A DNA stretch of 64,000 bases from Candidatus Gastranaerophilales bacterium. Lineage in GTDB: Bacteria > Cyanobacteriota > Vampirovibrionia > Gastranaerophilales > Gastranaerophilaceae. Of the stretch, positions 27,284 through 36,899 are shown piece after piece. The translations under genes and the position numbers were made by a program. Below the pieces are notes generated by a model. The model saw nothing but the letters and a program-made list of their open reading frames with translations. It was not told the origin of the DNA and searched no databases. Position 1 is the stretch's first letter, and each line of letters starts with the position of its first letter. The stretch covers positions 62,001 through 126,000 of the forward strand of contig CALUVG010000002.1 of NCBI GenBank assembly GCA_944324165.1, written 5' to 3'.

Positions 27284-28000
27284 ATGAAAAAAATATTATT
27301 ATTTTTATTTCTGCTTATATTTTCTCAAATATCGACACCTGCAAATGAAGATGCAGCTGTAATGCTGGAAACTGATACCAAACCTAAATTAGAGTATAAA
27401 CAGCCTTATTCTTCGTATGTTTCAGGAAACATTTACAGCCATCCTCCAAATGTCCTTAATGTTGACAAAAAAGTATTGATATTTGAAAGTCCTCTAAAAA
27501 AGTATTTTTATGTACTTCAATACAAAATAAGAAATATATCTCCGGAAGAAACATTAGAAATTAATTTTGAACGTCAGAGTTTAACACCTGAAAGGATGCT
27601 AAAGTTGTATGAAAGGTATGAGCAACAAAAACACAGTAAGACAACTTTTAAAGATCCTTTAGATAATTTAAAAACATATGCTCCGGCAATAGGCACTGTG
27701 CCGTTGGCTGAATTAGCAACCGTTTACAGTCTTGCAAGTTTACCGGTTGAATTGGTTAAATCTGGCTATAATGCTGTTATTTCTCCTTTTACGAATAACA
27801 TGTCGGCAAGTGATAAAGAACTATTTGAAAAGGAATACGAATCTTTACAAGTAATAGAGAGCAAAAAAATAACAGATTTTACGCTAGCCCCTGCAGAGGA
27901 AATAGAATTATTCAGTCTTTGCGATTTTCAAGAACGCTATCTTCCGATAGTTAAAGTAAAATTTACGAGCAGCGATAAAACTTACTCCTTTAAAATTTAG
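27284..28000 (+). CDS. Secreted protein of unknown function
   Basis: 238 residues with a clear signal peptide (MKKILLFLFLLIFSQISTPA, then NE). The mature part is a polar mix of strands and helices with no recognised family; a Pro/Leu-rich stretch around residues 145-165 (PLAELATVYSLASLPVELV) is mildly hydrophobic. The promoter puts the transcription start on the ATG. It is divergent from typA and convergent with another secreted unknown. Confidence 0.7.
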   Translation: MKKILLFLFLLIFSQISTPANEDAAVMLETDTKPKLEYKQPYSSYVSGNIYSHPPNVLNVDKKVLIFESPLKKYFYVLQYKIRNISPEETLEINFERQSLTPERMLKLYERYEQQKHSKTTFKDPLDNLKTYAPAIGTVPLAELATVYSLASLPVELVKSGYNAVISPFTNNMSASDKELFEKEYESLQVIESKKITDFTLAPAEEIELFSLCDFQERYLPIVKVKFTSSDKTYSFKI

Positions 28001-28072
28001 TATCTTAGTAAAATTCTATGTTTTGCGGTCTCGTCCAACACAATTAATATTTTGCATTATACAAAATTCAAA

Positions 28073-28660
28073 TTATTTATTTTGTCCTATCTCCTTTTCA
28101 ACTATTGGTGGTATGGGAGATACTATTAACTGTTCCATATATTTATCATTTTCTTCTCGTATCATATTACCAACAGCTGCTATCTCTTTATCGTCATTAC
28201 AAAAATACTTAACCGCATATTTCAACATCATTGTACCCTTACCAGGATGCTTTTCGTATTTATAAACATTGTATTCAAAATAGTTTCTGCCGTTCTCCGT
28301 ATTATTTACCAGAAAGCTGACAACGGCTTTATCCTGTTTTTTATTTTCTATAAATTTTATCAGAACACTATTTTCAGCCTCTTCTATAGTTTTATCCATT
28401 TCTTTTGCAAACTTTATAGGTGATTTTTCATTAACGTAATAATATATGCCTATCATCTTATTCCAGCTTGCTGGACTCTCTTTTTCCGGAAAATATTCAT
28501 TCATATACCCTTGGGAGGTCGGATTGTATATGCTGTATTTTAATATGTATTTTGTATTGTCAAAATGTATTTCCTCTGCTGACGCTTTATGTGAACAAAA
28601 AACGATTATAATCGCAAAAATTACAAACAACGAAAAATACTTTATTACATCTGTCAACAT
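28073..28660 (-). CDS. Secreted protein of unknown function
   Basis: 195 residues with an N-terminal signal or anchor (about 8-28: YFSLFVIFAIIIVFCSHKASA). AAAGGAGAG precedes the ATG. The mature region is soluble, with aromatic strand-like stretches (RNYFEYNVYKYE, MMLKYAVKYF) and a Pro-rich end (SPIPPIVEKE). No family is recognised. It stands alone. Confidence 0.65.
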   Translation of the reverse strand: MLTDVIKYFSLFVIFAIIIVFCSHKASAEEIHFDNTKYILKYSIYNPTSQGYMNEYFPEKESPASWNKMIGIYYYVNEKSPIKFAKEMDKTIEEAENSVLIKFIENKKQDKAVVSFLVNNTENGRNYFEYNVYKYEKHPGKGTMMLKYAVKYFCNDDKEIAAVGNMIREENDKYMEQLIVSPIPPIVEKEIGQNK

Positions 28661-28806
28661 AACTTTTCTCTCCTTTTTAGAAATAATTTACCATTTTATC
28701 TGAAATAATAAATTCGCATAAAGTATAAGTTTTTTAGGTTATTCAAATGATGTCATATCTGTAAAACAGAATTAAAATATAATTTTAGAATTTAATTGAG
28801 GTTTGT

Positions 28807-29475
28807 ATGGGCGATTATTCAAATATAGCAGGCGTTAAGATTAAGGGCGAAAACAATAAAATTCAGATACTTGAAAACGGTGAATTGAAAGAATACCGTG
28901 AAATTAAAGGTATGTCTATCACAATAACAGGTAATAACAATCAGATTTTGATAGAAATGCCGTCAAAATTTATCGGCACTGCAATTGTTATGAATGGTGA
29001 TGATAATTATTGTTCTATCAAACCCACACGTCATAGATATATAAGACATACGACATTCGGCATGGAACATGGCGGTAAAATCACTTTTGGCGGAGGAATT
29101 TCAGTATATAAAAACTTGAATGTAGTTGCTAAAGCCGGCAGACGTGTAGATGTAGGTGATGAATGTATGTTTGCAAGAGATATTATCATAAGAAACGATG
29201 ACGGGCATACAATTCTTGATGCAACCACAAAAGAAATTATCAATGCGCCGGAAAATATTAAAATAGCAGATAAAGTATGGGTAGGCACACGTTCAATGAT
29301 TTTAAAAGGGGCTGAAATTGCTGAAGGCTCTGTTGTCGGTGCAATGTCACTTGTTAATAAAAAATTTAAAGAAAAAAATATTATAATTGCAGGGGTTCCT
29401 GCAAAAAAAGTAAAAGAAAATATAATATGGGACAGAACTGACTACTTTACCTACTGCGAAAAACTATGTGATTAA
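28807..29475 (+). CDS. Hexapeptide-repeat acyltransferase (LbH family)
   Basis: 222 residues. The left-handed beta-helix character shows in the short periodic strands of the N-terminal half and in the C-terminal block VWVGTRSMILKGAEIAEGSV, followed by VGAMSLVNK and IIAGVPAKKVKENI, the classic end of WbbJ/maa-type acetyltransferases. The active-site His lies in a degenerate region (RNDDGHTI). Such enzymes O- or N-acetylate sugars of surface polysaccharides. GAGG precedes the start. The MCE gene follows 57 bases later. Confidence 0.8.
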   Translation: MGDYSNIAGVKIKGENNKIQILENGELKEYREIKGMSITITGNNNQILIEMPSKFIGTAIVMNGDDNYCSIKPTRHRYIRHTTFGMEHGGKITFGGGISVYKNLNVVAKAGRRVDVGDECMFARDIIIRNDDGHTILDATTKEIINAPENIKIADKVWVGTRSMILKGAEIAEGSVVGAMSLVNKKFKEKNIIIAGVPAKKVKENIIWDRTDYFTYCEKLCD

Positions 29476-29532
29476 CCTGCCGCGGGAATGTATTTTTCGG
29501 TTAACGAAATTATACTTAATCCCGGAGGATTT

Positions 29533-30408
29533 ATGTTTAAACGCATGATAGGCTTGCTGCTATATATTTCTTTGTTTGTATTTACCGTCGGAATACTTAT
29601 TCAAAACATTCCGCCCAAAATTTATATTACAGTTCAATTTGAAGAGGCAAGACCTATAAGACACAGAATGTCTGTATATTACAAAGGATTTAGAATAGGG
29701 CGAACTATCAGAATGCGTCCGAGCAAAGACTATAGAACAACACTATTAACGGTAGCATTAAATCCTCAGGATTTAAAATTACCGATAAATGTAACCGCAC
29801 GTTTAAACCGCGAGAAAAAACGCTGGCGTGAACATGATTTTATTGAAATAATTTATCCTGACAGCCCATCGCTTTACTATTTGAAAGATGGTGATGTCAT
29901 TAAAGGCAATACTGTAGTAGATTTGGATTCATTTATCGCTGCAACTGCAGATTCCGGCTACCTGGACAAACTGAAAGACAATCTAAATGATACTGTAAAA
30001 AGTGCCAACGAAACTCTTGAAACTTTAAATGGCTTGTTTATCGTACTAAAAGATACTATAGAAGAAGCCCGACCTAATATAATCGCAGCCTCACAAAATC
30101 TTTCAAATACCACAAGGAATTTATACAATGTCTCAAACAGCTTAAATACATCCCTTAATGAGCAGCGGTTAAATAATGTAGGTGAAAATCTTAACGGCAC
30201 AACAAAAAATCTTAATGAAACAATTGGCAATATTGAGGAAATTACAGGAGGGCTGAAAGACTCCGTTCCGCAAATGACTTCAATCATTGATAATATAGAC
30301 GGAACAACCTGCAATTTAAATGTAATAACAAGCGGTATTTCCGCAACATTACAAAAACGACTGGGATTATTCAGGCTCCTGTTTGGCAAACCGGTCAACT
30401 GTAAGTAA
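29533..30408 (+). CDS. MCE-domain lipid transport protein (MlaD-like)
   Basis: 291 residues from ATG 29533, with GGAGG five bases upstream; the open frame upstream of that is not needed. One N-terminal anchor (about 5-25, LLLYISLFVFTVGILI) is followed by an MCE domain (about 30-125: VYYKGFRIGRT, LYYLKDGDVIKGN) and a long Asn-rich helical tail. MCE proteins form hexameric rings that pass phospholipids between membranes. The matching permease and ATPase (mlaE, mlaF) are about 7 kb away on the other strand, not next to it. Confidence 0.8.
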   Translation: MFKRMIGLLLYISLFVFTVGILIQNIPPKIYITVQFEEARPIRHRMSVYYKGFRIGRTIRMRPSKDYRTTLLTVALNPQDLKLPINVTARLNREKKRWREHDFIEIIYPDSPSLYYLKDGDVIKGNTVVDLDSFIAATADSGYLDKLKDNLNDTVKSANETLETLNGLFIVLKDTIEEARPNIIAASQNLSNTTRNLYNVSNSLNTSLNEQRLNNVGENLNGTTKNLNETIGNIEEITGGLKDSVPQMTSIIDNIDGTTCNLNVITSGISATLQKRLGLFRLLFGKPVNCK

Positions 30409-30482
30409 CAACTTGTTAACAATTTGAATTTTTTGCAGCAATATTGTTTAATAATTAAGTATCCACATTAACCGGAGGGCTT

Positions 30483-31334
30483 ATGTTAAACGATATTCTG
30501 CAATGGGCTGAAAAAATAGGCAGAGTTTTCTCTACTTTTAAAATAGGTATGATTATAGGGGCTTTTGTTAACCTTCTGATAATTATCATATTATTTAAAT
30601 TAACCGATATATTCATCAGAAAACTTCAAAGCCGTATTCAAGCAACCAATGAAAATGCAGAGTCACTTAAACGTATTTTTTCAATTCTTGATAAAATCAT
30701 AAAATTTTTAATAGTATTTATCATAGTTGCATCGTTTTTACAAAGCCACGGTTATTCTCTAACCTCACTGATTGCAGGTTTCGGGATTACAGGTCTGGCA
30801 GTGGGCTTTGCTGCGCAGAGTACAATTGCTGCAATGTTTGGCACGCTCGGAATACTTTCTGACAAAGTCTTTAAAATCGGCGATTACATTAGAATAAATA
30901 ATATGGAAGGCACTGTTGAAAGCATCAGTTTGCGTTCCACCAAAATCAGATCTCTCGAAAATTTTCTGGTAACAATTCCGAATGATGTTGTAGCTAATAA
31001 TATAGTTGAAAATATTACCCGTGCACACAAAAGGCGTATAGATATTACTGTTGGCATTACTTATGATACCGGTGATGAAAAAATTGAACGAGCTCTGGAA
31101 ATTCTAAAATACGTTGCAGAGGTTCATCCGGATGTTTATAGTGATTATATAGCAAATGTTTCAGAATTAGACAGCAGCTCTATTAACTTGAGATTAATTG
31201 CATATGCAAAAACAAGAGTTTACAGTGAATTCGTCAGGATTAAAGGAGAAGTTCTGCAGGATATCATAAAACAATTTCGTGCTGAAAATATTGAATTTGC
31301 ATTCCCTTCTCAAACTGTTTATATGGGCAAATGA
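30483..31334 (+). CDS. mscS: MscS-family mechanosensitive channel
   Basis: 283 residues. Three N-terminal helices are followed by the pore helix (about 85-120: GFGITGLAVGFAAQSTIAAMFGTLGIL), with the Gly/Ala pattern of TM3, then the beta domain (IGDYIRINNMEGTVESISLRST) and the alpha/beta vestibule. It opens under membrane tension to release solutes in hypo-osmotic shock. Length and architecture match E. coli MscS. GGAGGG precedes the ATG. The stop overlaps rlmH. Confidence 0.9.
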   Translation: MLNDILQWAEKIGRVFSTFKIGMIIGAFVNLLIIIILFKLTDIFIRKLQSRIQATNENAESLKRIFSILDKIIKFLIVFIIVASFLQSHGYSLTSLIAGFGITGLAVGFAAQSTIAAMFGTLGILSDKVFKIGDYIRINNMEGTVESISLRSTKIRSLENFLVTIPNDVVANNIVENITRAHKRRIDITVGITYDTGDEKIERALEILKYVAEVHPDVYSDYIANVSELDSSSINLRLIAYAKTRVYSEFVRIKGEVLQDIIKQFRAENIEFAFPSQTVYMGK

Positions 31335-31801
31335 ACATTAAAATAATTGCGCTTGGAAAAATCAAAGAAAAATTTCTAAAAGACGGGATTGAGGAATTTC
31401 TCAAACGCCTTCGTCCCTATACCGGTGTAGAAATTATTGAACTTTCACCGGTTGAGATTAAAGATGAAAATCTTATATCAAAAGCACTTGATGATGAGGC
31501 AGAAAAAATCCTGTCGTATATAAAACAGCAATCTTTTGTCATAACCCTTGAAATACAAGGGAAAATGCTGTCATCCGAAGAGTTTGCCGCAAAGATTAAT
31601 GAACTTTCCAATCAAGGAATAGGCGAACTCATATTTGTTATAGGTTCCTCCTGCGGGCTTTCGCCTAAAGTGTCTGCGCGGGCAAATTTCAAATTAAGCA
31701 TGTCAAAGATGACTTTTCTGCATCAATTCGCGAGACTTTTACTGGTAGAACAAATTTACCGCGCGTTCAAAATTCTCAAAAATGAAACTTATCACAAATA
31801 G
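31331..31801 (+). CDS. rlmH: 23S rRNA pseudouridine-1915 N3-methyltransferase
   Basis: 156 residues of the SPOUT class, the standard length. N-terminal MNIKIIALGKIKEKFLKDGIEEF and the SAM-binding knot region (FVIGSSCGLSPKV ... KLSMSKMTFLHQFARLLLVEQIYRAF) are diagnostic. RlmH methylates pseudouridine 1915 in helix 69 of 23S rRNA. It overlaps the mscS stop by four bases, giving translational coupling. The usual knot reads GGSYG; here GSSCG. Confidence 0.93.
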   Translation: MNIKIIALGKIKEKFLKDGIEEFLKRLRPYTGVEIIELSPVEIKDENLISKALDDEAEKILSYIKQQSFVITLEIQGKMLSSEEFAAKINELSNQGIGELIFVIGSSCGLSPKVSARANFKLSMSKMTFLHQFARLLLVEQIYRAFKILKNETYHK

Positions 31802-31805
31802 TTAA

Positions 31806-32453
31806 TTATATTTTATACGGGTAATCGTCTTTTATAACCCAGCCATCATGTTCAATGAGAGCGGTACAATATCCGGGATAACGCTTACATAAACTCAATA
31901 TAGTTTCACGTTTACCATCAGTCCATAAATAGTTTGCAGAACTACCATCCATATAAAATGCAAATGTTTTTACCGCATCAGTGAGTGCTTCGGCACCACC
32001 ACCCATAGTACCGGTACCTTTGTCAAAAGTTTTGCAATCTTTGTATTGCGGACAAAAAACAATGTAAGTACAGTTGTCTGCTGTTAGATCTATTGTGTCA
32101 TCACAACCGGAAATTCTATAGAAATATACGCCGGAGCCATTAGCAAATGTGGCAATCATTCCATGACCGTTCTGTTCCGTTTTAATCGTTTTTATGTATG
32201 GCGCAAAATATTTTTTATAAAAATTTTCAGCCGACTCCGGATTCGCAGGTTCTAATTCTCCATAAAAATTCTCTCCGTTCTCAATTCGAACAAGCTGATA
32301 CCCCTGACGCCACATTGAGGCAAAGTGCTGAAGGCGTACTGTTATAACTTTCTTTTTATAATTTTTTACAAGCGTTGGAATTGTAATTGCAGCAACTATT
32401 CCAATAATCGCAAGTGTAATCAGGACTTCTGCAAGTGTAAAAGCTTTTTTCAT
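31806..32453 (-). CDS. Type IV pilin-like (prepilin) protein, locus 2
   Basis: 215 residues. The leader is only MKKA, then FTLAEVLITLAIIGIVAA with Glu5 conserved and Ala at -1. The globular part has Cys pairs (CDDTIDLTADNC, CPQYKDC, CKRYPGYC) that could form disulfides in the periplasm. AAGGAGAAG precedes the ATG. It is divergent from an XRE gene, and its promoter spacer carries a likely operator. It shares the leader but little else with the two other pilin-like genes, so the three probably have different surface properties. Confidence 0.85.
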   Translation of the reverse strand: MKKAFTLAEVLITLAIIGIVAAITIPTLVKNYKKKVITVRLQHFASMWRQGYQLVRIENGENFYGELEPANPESAENFYKKYFAPYIKTIKTEQNGHGMIATFANGSGVYFYRISGCDDTIDLTADNCTYIVFCPQYKDCKTFDKGTGTMGGGAEALTDAVKTFAFYMDGSSANYLWTDGKRETILSLCKRYPGYCTALIEHDGWVIKDDYPYKI

Positions 32454-32519
32454 ACTCTTCTCCTTCTCTTTCGTAAATAATAACGAATTTTATATTTATT
32501 TTCGCATTTTACACGAGTT

Positions 32520-32548
32520 ATTCTATATTATTTGCGAATTTTTGTCAA
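32520..32548 (-). promoter_or_regulatory. Sigma-70 promoter of pilin locus 2 with candidate operator
   Basis: On the minus strand: TTGACA (32543-32548), 17-base spacer, TAGAAT (32520-32525). The element TTCGCAAATAA lies in the spacer, and a near-identical TTCGTAAATAA lies on the other strand further down the leader near 32477. Inverted copies around the start site suggest looping or cooperative repression by the divergent XRE protein. Confidence 0.7.
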
Positions 32549-32613
32549 GTATTCCTATTATTTTGTTGTGTATGTCTTTATTAAAAATACTTATCATTAT
32601 TAAAGAGGTTATT

Positions 32614-32931
32614 ATGGACATAAAATTACTACTTGGAAAAAGAATTCGTGAATACCGACTGAAACATAAACTTACGCAATCTCAACTTGCAGAAAAACTA
32701 GGTATTGATGACAAGCATCTTAGCCGCATAGAACTGGGCAAAAATATGCCAAATCCACAGCTTTTAGAAACACTCTCAGAAATATTCGGTATTGAAATAA
32801 AGGATTTATTTGAGTTTTCTCATTTGAACACAGAAGAAAATATCAGGCAAGAACTCCATAAAATTATTGAAACTCTTGATAATGAACAATTGGTATTAGC
32901 AATTAAATATCTGAGAACATTTGTTATCTAA
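32614..32931 (+). CDS. XRE-family repressor, paired with a divergent pilin-like gene (locus 2)
   Basis: 105 residues from ATG 32614, five bases after AAAGAGG; the upstream in-frame extension is hydrophobic and has no ribosome site. The helix-turn-helix spans about residues 7-62 (YRLKHKLTQSQLAEKLGID, LSRIELGKNMPNPQLL), with a helical tail. It belongs to the same class as the XRE gene of locus 1 (GIEIKDLFEF here, NITPKQLFDF there). It likely represses the divergent pilin-like gene and itself. Confidence 0.85.
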   Translation: MDIKLLLGKRIREYRLKHKLTQSQLAEKLGIDDKHLSRIELGKNMPNPQLLETLSEIFGIEIKDLFEFSHLNTEENIRQELHKIIETLDNEQLVLAIKYLRTFVI

Positions 32932-33104
32932 ATTACTGCATTCTTTCTATTATTTTTATGTACTCCTTTTGAGACTCAAAGACCTTTCTAGTGCTAAAAT
33001 TAATAAATAGCTAAAAAATACAGCATAATACTCTATATAATATATTGAAAGCCGTTTCAAAAATGCTATAATGTCCTTGTTGTTATTCAAAAGAGGAGAA
33101 ATTT

Positions 33105-34829
33105 ATGGCTGAATTTGAATTGAATCTTTCTATGGAAGAGCTTGAAAAACGTACAAGCAAAGATTATCTTATGACGAAAAAAATGCTTGCGGTTGATGCA
33201 CCTGAATATTTAGAACTCGATGAGGGCGACAAAAAAGCACTTAAACATCTTGTTAAAGCCGCTGATATTCTAGAAAAAATTAACATGCAAATAGATTGCC
33301 ACGAAAATCTGGCTTTTAAAGCTTTTCTGGAAAAAGAAACTGCAAAAGGAAATAAACAGGCTGAATTAACAAAAATACTTTTTGATGCGCAAAAAGGTAT
33401 GAATGCAATTGACACAATGTCAGTAAAAATAAATCTGGCTAAAGGTATTACCGAATTGCCAGGCAAAGGCGTGTATCCGGAGGATTTGTCAAAAGAAGAA
33501 TTTCATCAAATTTTAACAAAAATGTTGAATGAAGGCAAAACAGACAAAGTTAAAAAAATACTTACCCAGAGATCTGTAGTGGAACGCGATGGTGATGAAC
33601 TTGTCGGAATAGATTATATTGACAAATTTAAAGATGATTTTGCTCAGATGGCTGATGAACTTGAAAAAGCTGCTGAAACCTCAACCAATACAGATTTTAC
33701 TGAATATCTTCATCTTCAGGCTAAAGCTTTGCGTACAGCTGACCCGATGTTAGATGCTTATGCCGATAAAAAATGGGCAACCCTTCAAGACACTCCGCTT
33801 GAATTTACAATCACCCGTGAAAATTATGAAGATGAAATGACCGGAACTATTGTGGAAAATCCTGAACTTAAAAAATTACTGGATGAAAATGGTATTTCGC
33901 CAATTCCAAAAGATTTTCTCGGCGGCAGAGTCGGTATTGTAAACAAAAAGGGGACTCATGATTTACTTGCAATTAAAGACTTTTTACCAAAACTTGCAGA
34001 AAACATGCCTTACAAGGATGAATATACTCAAAACATTTCAACAGAAGGCGATGTTAAACAAACAATGGTTGATGTTGATCTTGTTGCGGTAAAAGGTGAT
34101 GTAGGTGCTTACAGAGGCGGTATAACGCTTGCCGAAAATCTTCCAAATGACGACAAACTTTCCCTTACAATCGGCGGCGGCAGAAGAAATGTTTATCACA
34201 GACAAATAAGATTTGTTAGCGATTACAAAAAATTACAGGAACGTCTTGATGCAATACTGGACAAAGAGCAGCATAAATATTATAACAATGAGGCAGATCA
34301 CTGGTTTACTATCGGGCATGAAAACGCACATTCTCTCGGTCCCCGTGAAGGCAGTGAAAAACTCGGTAAATACAGAAATATCATTGAAGAAAATAAAGCT
34401 GATATGGGAGCACTGGCATTTGTAGACCTTTTAACAGAACTGGGTATGTACACTGAAGAACAGCGCAAACAAATTATTGTAACTACAATTGCTGATAATT
34501 TCCTGAAATCTAAACCTACCCTTAGTCAGGCTCACCGCGTTAGAACAGTTATGCAGAATAAATATTTTTCTGAACGCGGTGCATATGATATTATTGATGA
34601 AAAAATTCACGTTAATATAGAAAAAGTTGTGCCAATAGCAAAAGAAATGCTTGCAGAAATAGTCAGAATTCAAATCGACGGGGATTTTTCAAAAGCCGAA
34701 AAATACGTAACCGATAACTTCGTTTGGACTGACAATATGGAATTAATTGCACAAAAACTTCAAAAAGTCAGCAAAACGCTTAATGGCAGAACAGAATCTC
34801 CGCTTGCTGATATGTTACTTGCCGAATAA
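33105..34829 (+). CDS. M49-like zinc metallopeptidase (dipeptidyl-peptidase III-related)
   Basis: 574 residues. The zinc site is His405-Glu406-Asn-Ala-His409 (IGHENAHSLGP), and the third ligand region is Glu428-Glu-Asn-Lys-Ala-Asp433 (IEENKADMGAL), the HExxH plus EExxAD arrangement of bacterial DPP III-like proteins. There is no signal peptide, so it should be cytoplasmic and cut short peptides. GAGGAG precedes the ATG and a TATAAT lies near 33068. It is a single gene with a strong terminator behind it. Classic DPP III has a longer HExxxH motif, so the specificity may differ. Confidence 0.75.
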   Translation: MAEFELNLSMEELEKRTSKDYLMTKKMLAVDAPEYLELDEGDKKALKHLVKAADILEKINMQIDCHENLAFKAFLEKETAKGNKQAELTKILFDAQKGMNAIDTMSVKINLAKGITELPGKGVYPEDLSKEEFHQILTKMLNEGKTDKVKKILTQRSVVERDGDELVGIDYIDKFKDDFAQMADELEKAAETSTNTDFTEYLHLQAKALRTADPMLDAYADKKWATLQDTPLEFTITRENYEDEMTGTIVENPELKKLLDENGISPIPKDFLGGRVGIVNKKGTHDLLAIKDFLPKLAENMPYKDEYTQNISTEGDVKQTMVDVDLVAVKGDVGAYRGGITLAENLPNDDKLSLTIGGGRRNVYHRQIRFVSDYKKLQERLDAILDKEQHKYYNNEADHWFTIGHENAHSLGPREGSEKLGKYRNIIEENKADMGALAFVDLLTELGMYTEEQRKQIIVTTIADNFLKSKPTLSQAHRVRTVMQNKYFSERGAYDIIDEKIHVNIEKVVPIAKEMLAEIVRIQIDGDFSKAEKYVTDNFVWTDNMELIAQKLQKVSKTLNGRTESPLADMLLAE

Positions 34830-34840
34830 TTTTTTTACGG

Positions 34841-34871
34841 AAGGGGCGGGTGATTTTATCACCCGCCCCTT
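34841..34871. terminator. Strong GC-rich terminator
   Basis: AAGGGGCGGGTGAT (34841-34854) and ATCACCCGCCCCTT (34858-34871) form a perfect 14-bp stem with a 3-base loop. On the plus strand TCTTTATA follows. It sits between the convergent peptidase and aminotransferase genes and can serve both. Confidence 0.85.
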
Positions 34872-34885
34872 CTTTATACATTTTC

Positions 34886-36133
34886 CTATTTATCAAAAGT
34901 AAATCCGTCAGCCTTCATTCTGTCTATAACTTCCTGCAATTGTTCTTCACTGCAAACATATGAGAGTCTGAAAAATCCTTCACCATATGTGCCGAATGCA
35001 TTCCCCGGCACAAGCACAATACCGGAAGTTTTCAATAAATCTTCGCAAAATTCAAATGCAGATTTGTAACGCGGCGGAATAGGCAGCCACAGATAAAATG
35101 TAGTATGAGGCACTTTACTGTCCTCTATATCCCAGCCAAGTTCTTTAAATCCTTTTACCATTATTGCCTGTTTGCGTTTATATCCTTCATTACCTGTTTT
35201 AATGTAATCATCGCCTTCTTTTGAATTTAAAATTTCAGCGCAGGCTTTTTGTAATGCTTTAAATATACCATTATCAATTGTTGATTTGGCTTTTCCAAAA
35301 CGCTGAACTATTTCGCTGTTGCCACAAACCCAGCCTAATCTCCAGCCCGTAACCGCATAAGGCTTTGAAAAACTGAAAAATTCTACAGCTACATCCTTTG
35401 CTCCCTCTAACTCAAAAACACTGAAAGGCTTTTCTTTTTCATCAAAATATAAATCACAATAAGCTGCATCTGATATAAGTAAAATTTCGTGTTTCTTACA
35501 AAAATCAATCACAGATTTCACATATTCTTTTGTGGTGGTTACCCCCAGAGGATTGTTAGGATAATTAATAATCATTGCCTTAACATTTTCAGGCTTGTAA
35601 CCATCTTTGATTAAGTTATTCCAAACTTCATCCATATCAGGCTTATAATCGTTTTCAATAGTTAACGGTATAGGATAAGCTTTTCCTCCTGAACACTTAA
35701 TGAATTGCAAATATGAAGCATATCCGGGATCCGGTACAAGAATAACATCCTTATCAAGTTCTTCTTTTTTAGGAGTTATAAGTGCCCTCATAAGATTGGC
35801 AAGCCCTTCCTTAGACCCGATTAGCGAGAAAATTTCAGTTTCAGGATCCATATCAACTCCGAAACGATTTTTCATACGTAAGGCTACTGCATCTCTGAAA
35901 TATTTTTCTCCTTTCGGTGTGGAATATGTATGAATCCCATCTTCATCCAATATCTCTTTTAGCCTGTCAATAATATATTTGGGCGGATTAGCCGTAGGTG
36001 CCCCCATTGATAATGAAATAGGCGCGCGATTTTTCGCCTTCAATTCAGGGGTTAATCGTGCTGTTTCTTCTTTTAGTTTAAACATTATATAAGTATCAAG
36101 TGACATTACATCATCATTAAATAAATTTCTCAT
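34886..36133 (-). CDS. Class I/II PLP aminotransferase (LL-diaminopimelate/aspartate type)
   Basis: 415 residues of fold-type I. The PLP lysine is in FFSFSKPYAVTGWRLGW, where relatives usually read SxSKTYxMTGWR; the cofactor Asn lies in INYPNNPLGV and the Asp in ISDAAYCDLYF; Arg in FFRLSYV binds the substrate carboxylate. Relatives include LL-DAP aminotransferase (dapL) and aspartate or alanine transaminases. The exact substrate is not clear. It is the last gene of a minus-strand mlaE-mlaF-aminotransferase cluster, 24 bases after mlaF, which suggests cotranscription more than shared function. AAGGATAGAG precedes the ATG. Confidence 0.85.
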   Translation of the reverse strand: MRNLFNDDVMSLDTYIMFKLKEETARLTPELKAKNRAPISLSMGAPTANPPKYIIDRLKEILDEDGIHTYSTPKGEKYFRDAVALRMKNRFGVDMDPETEIFSLIGSKEGLANLMRALITPKKEELDKDVILVPDPGYASYLQFIKCSGGKAYPIPLTIENDYKPDMDEVWNNLIKDGYKPENVKAMIINYPNNPLGVTTTKEYVKSVIDFCKKHEILLISDAAYCDLYFDEKEKPFSVFELEGAKDVAVEFFSFSKPYAVTGWRLGWVCGNSEIVQRFGKAKSTIDNGIFKALQKACAEILNSKEGDDYIKTGNEGYKRKQAIMVKGFKELGWDIEDSKVPHTTFYLWLPIPPRYKSAFEFCEDLLKTSGIVLVPGNAFGTYGEGFFRLSYVCSEEQLQEVIDRMKADGFTFDK

Positions 36134-36157
36134 CTTCTCTATCCTTATGTTAAAGTG

Positions 36158-36877
36158 CTAAGCCATCATCTTCATAGGTCCGTCCAGCGATGCCGTAACG
36201 AATTGCTTTGTATACTCATTATCTTGTTTCAGCATTTCATCAGGAGTACCTTCAAAAACTATTTTACCATCGTAAAGCATGATTATTCTGTCTGCCGTCC
36301 TTGTGATAGTTGACATCTGGTGGGTAACAACAATTGAGGCGGCTTGAGTTTCCTCTTTTAGCCTTACAATATAATCTTCTATCAGAGTTGAAGATATTGG
36401 ATCAAGACCTGAGGTCGGTTCATCATACAAAATTGTCTTTGGTTCCGTAACTATCGCACGTGCAAAACTTACACGTTTTTGCATACCGCCGGATAACTCT
36501 GACGGGAATTGTTCTTCAATCCCCTTTAATCCGACAAGTGCAAGTTTTTCGGTTACAATCTTTCTAATATCTTCTTCTGAATATTTATTTCTTAAGTCTC
36601 TTCTTTCATGCAATGCAAAAGCAATATTATCTGCAATATTCAAAGAATCAAACAAGGCTGAATATTGAAAAACCATTGCAATATCGCCCTCAGAAGTAAT
36701 TATTTCTCCGCTGTCCGGAGTAATCAGTCCGCATATCAATTTTAATATTGTGCTTTTTCCAGACCCGCTAAATCCTACAATGGCAAGAGTTTCTCCATCA
36801 TTAACATTAAATGATATATCGTTAATAACAGTCCTGTCTCCAAAAGTTTTTATTAAATTTTTAACTTCAATACTCAT
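36158..36877 (-). CDS. mlaF: MlaF-like phospholipid-transport ATPase
   Basis: 239 residues. Walker A is GFSGSGKST, the Q-loop MVFQYSALFDSLNI, the signature LSGGMQKRVSFARAI, Walker B TILYDEPTSGLDP, and the H-loop VVTHQ. The FQYSALFDSL segment and C-terminal tail are typical of the Mla/Ttg2 branch. With MlaE and an MCE protein it drives lipid movement between inner and outer membranes. It lies 22 bases after mlaE. AAGG precedes the ATG. Confidence 0.9.
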   Translation of the reverse strand: MSIEVKNLIKTFGDRTVINDISFNVNDGETLAIVGFSGSGKSTILKLICGLITPDSGEIITSEGDIAMVFQYSALFDSLNIADNIAFALHERRDLRNKYSEEDIRKIVTEKLALVGLKGIEEQFPSELSGGMQKRVSFARAIVTEPKTILYDEPTSGLDPISSTLIEDYIVRLKEETQAASIVVTHQMSTITRTADRIIMLYDGKIVFEGTPDEMLKQDNEYTKQFVTASLDGPMKMMA

Positions 36878-36899
36878 CCTTAAATCCTATTATACACGT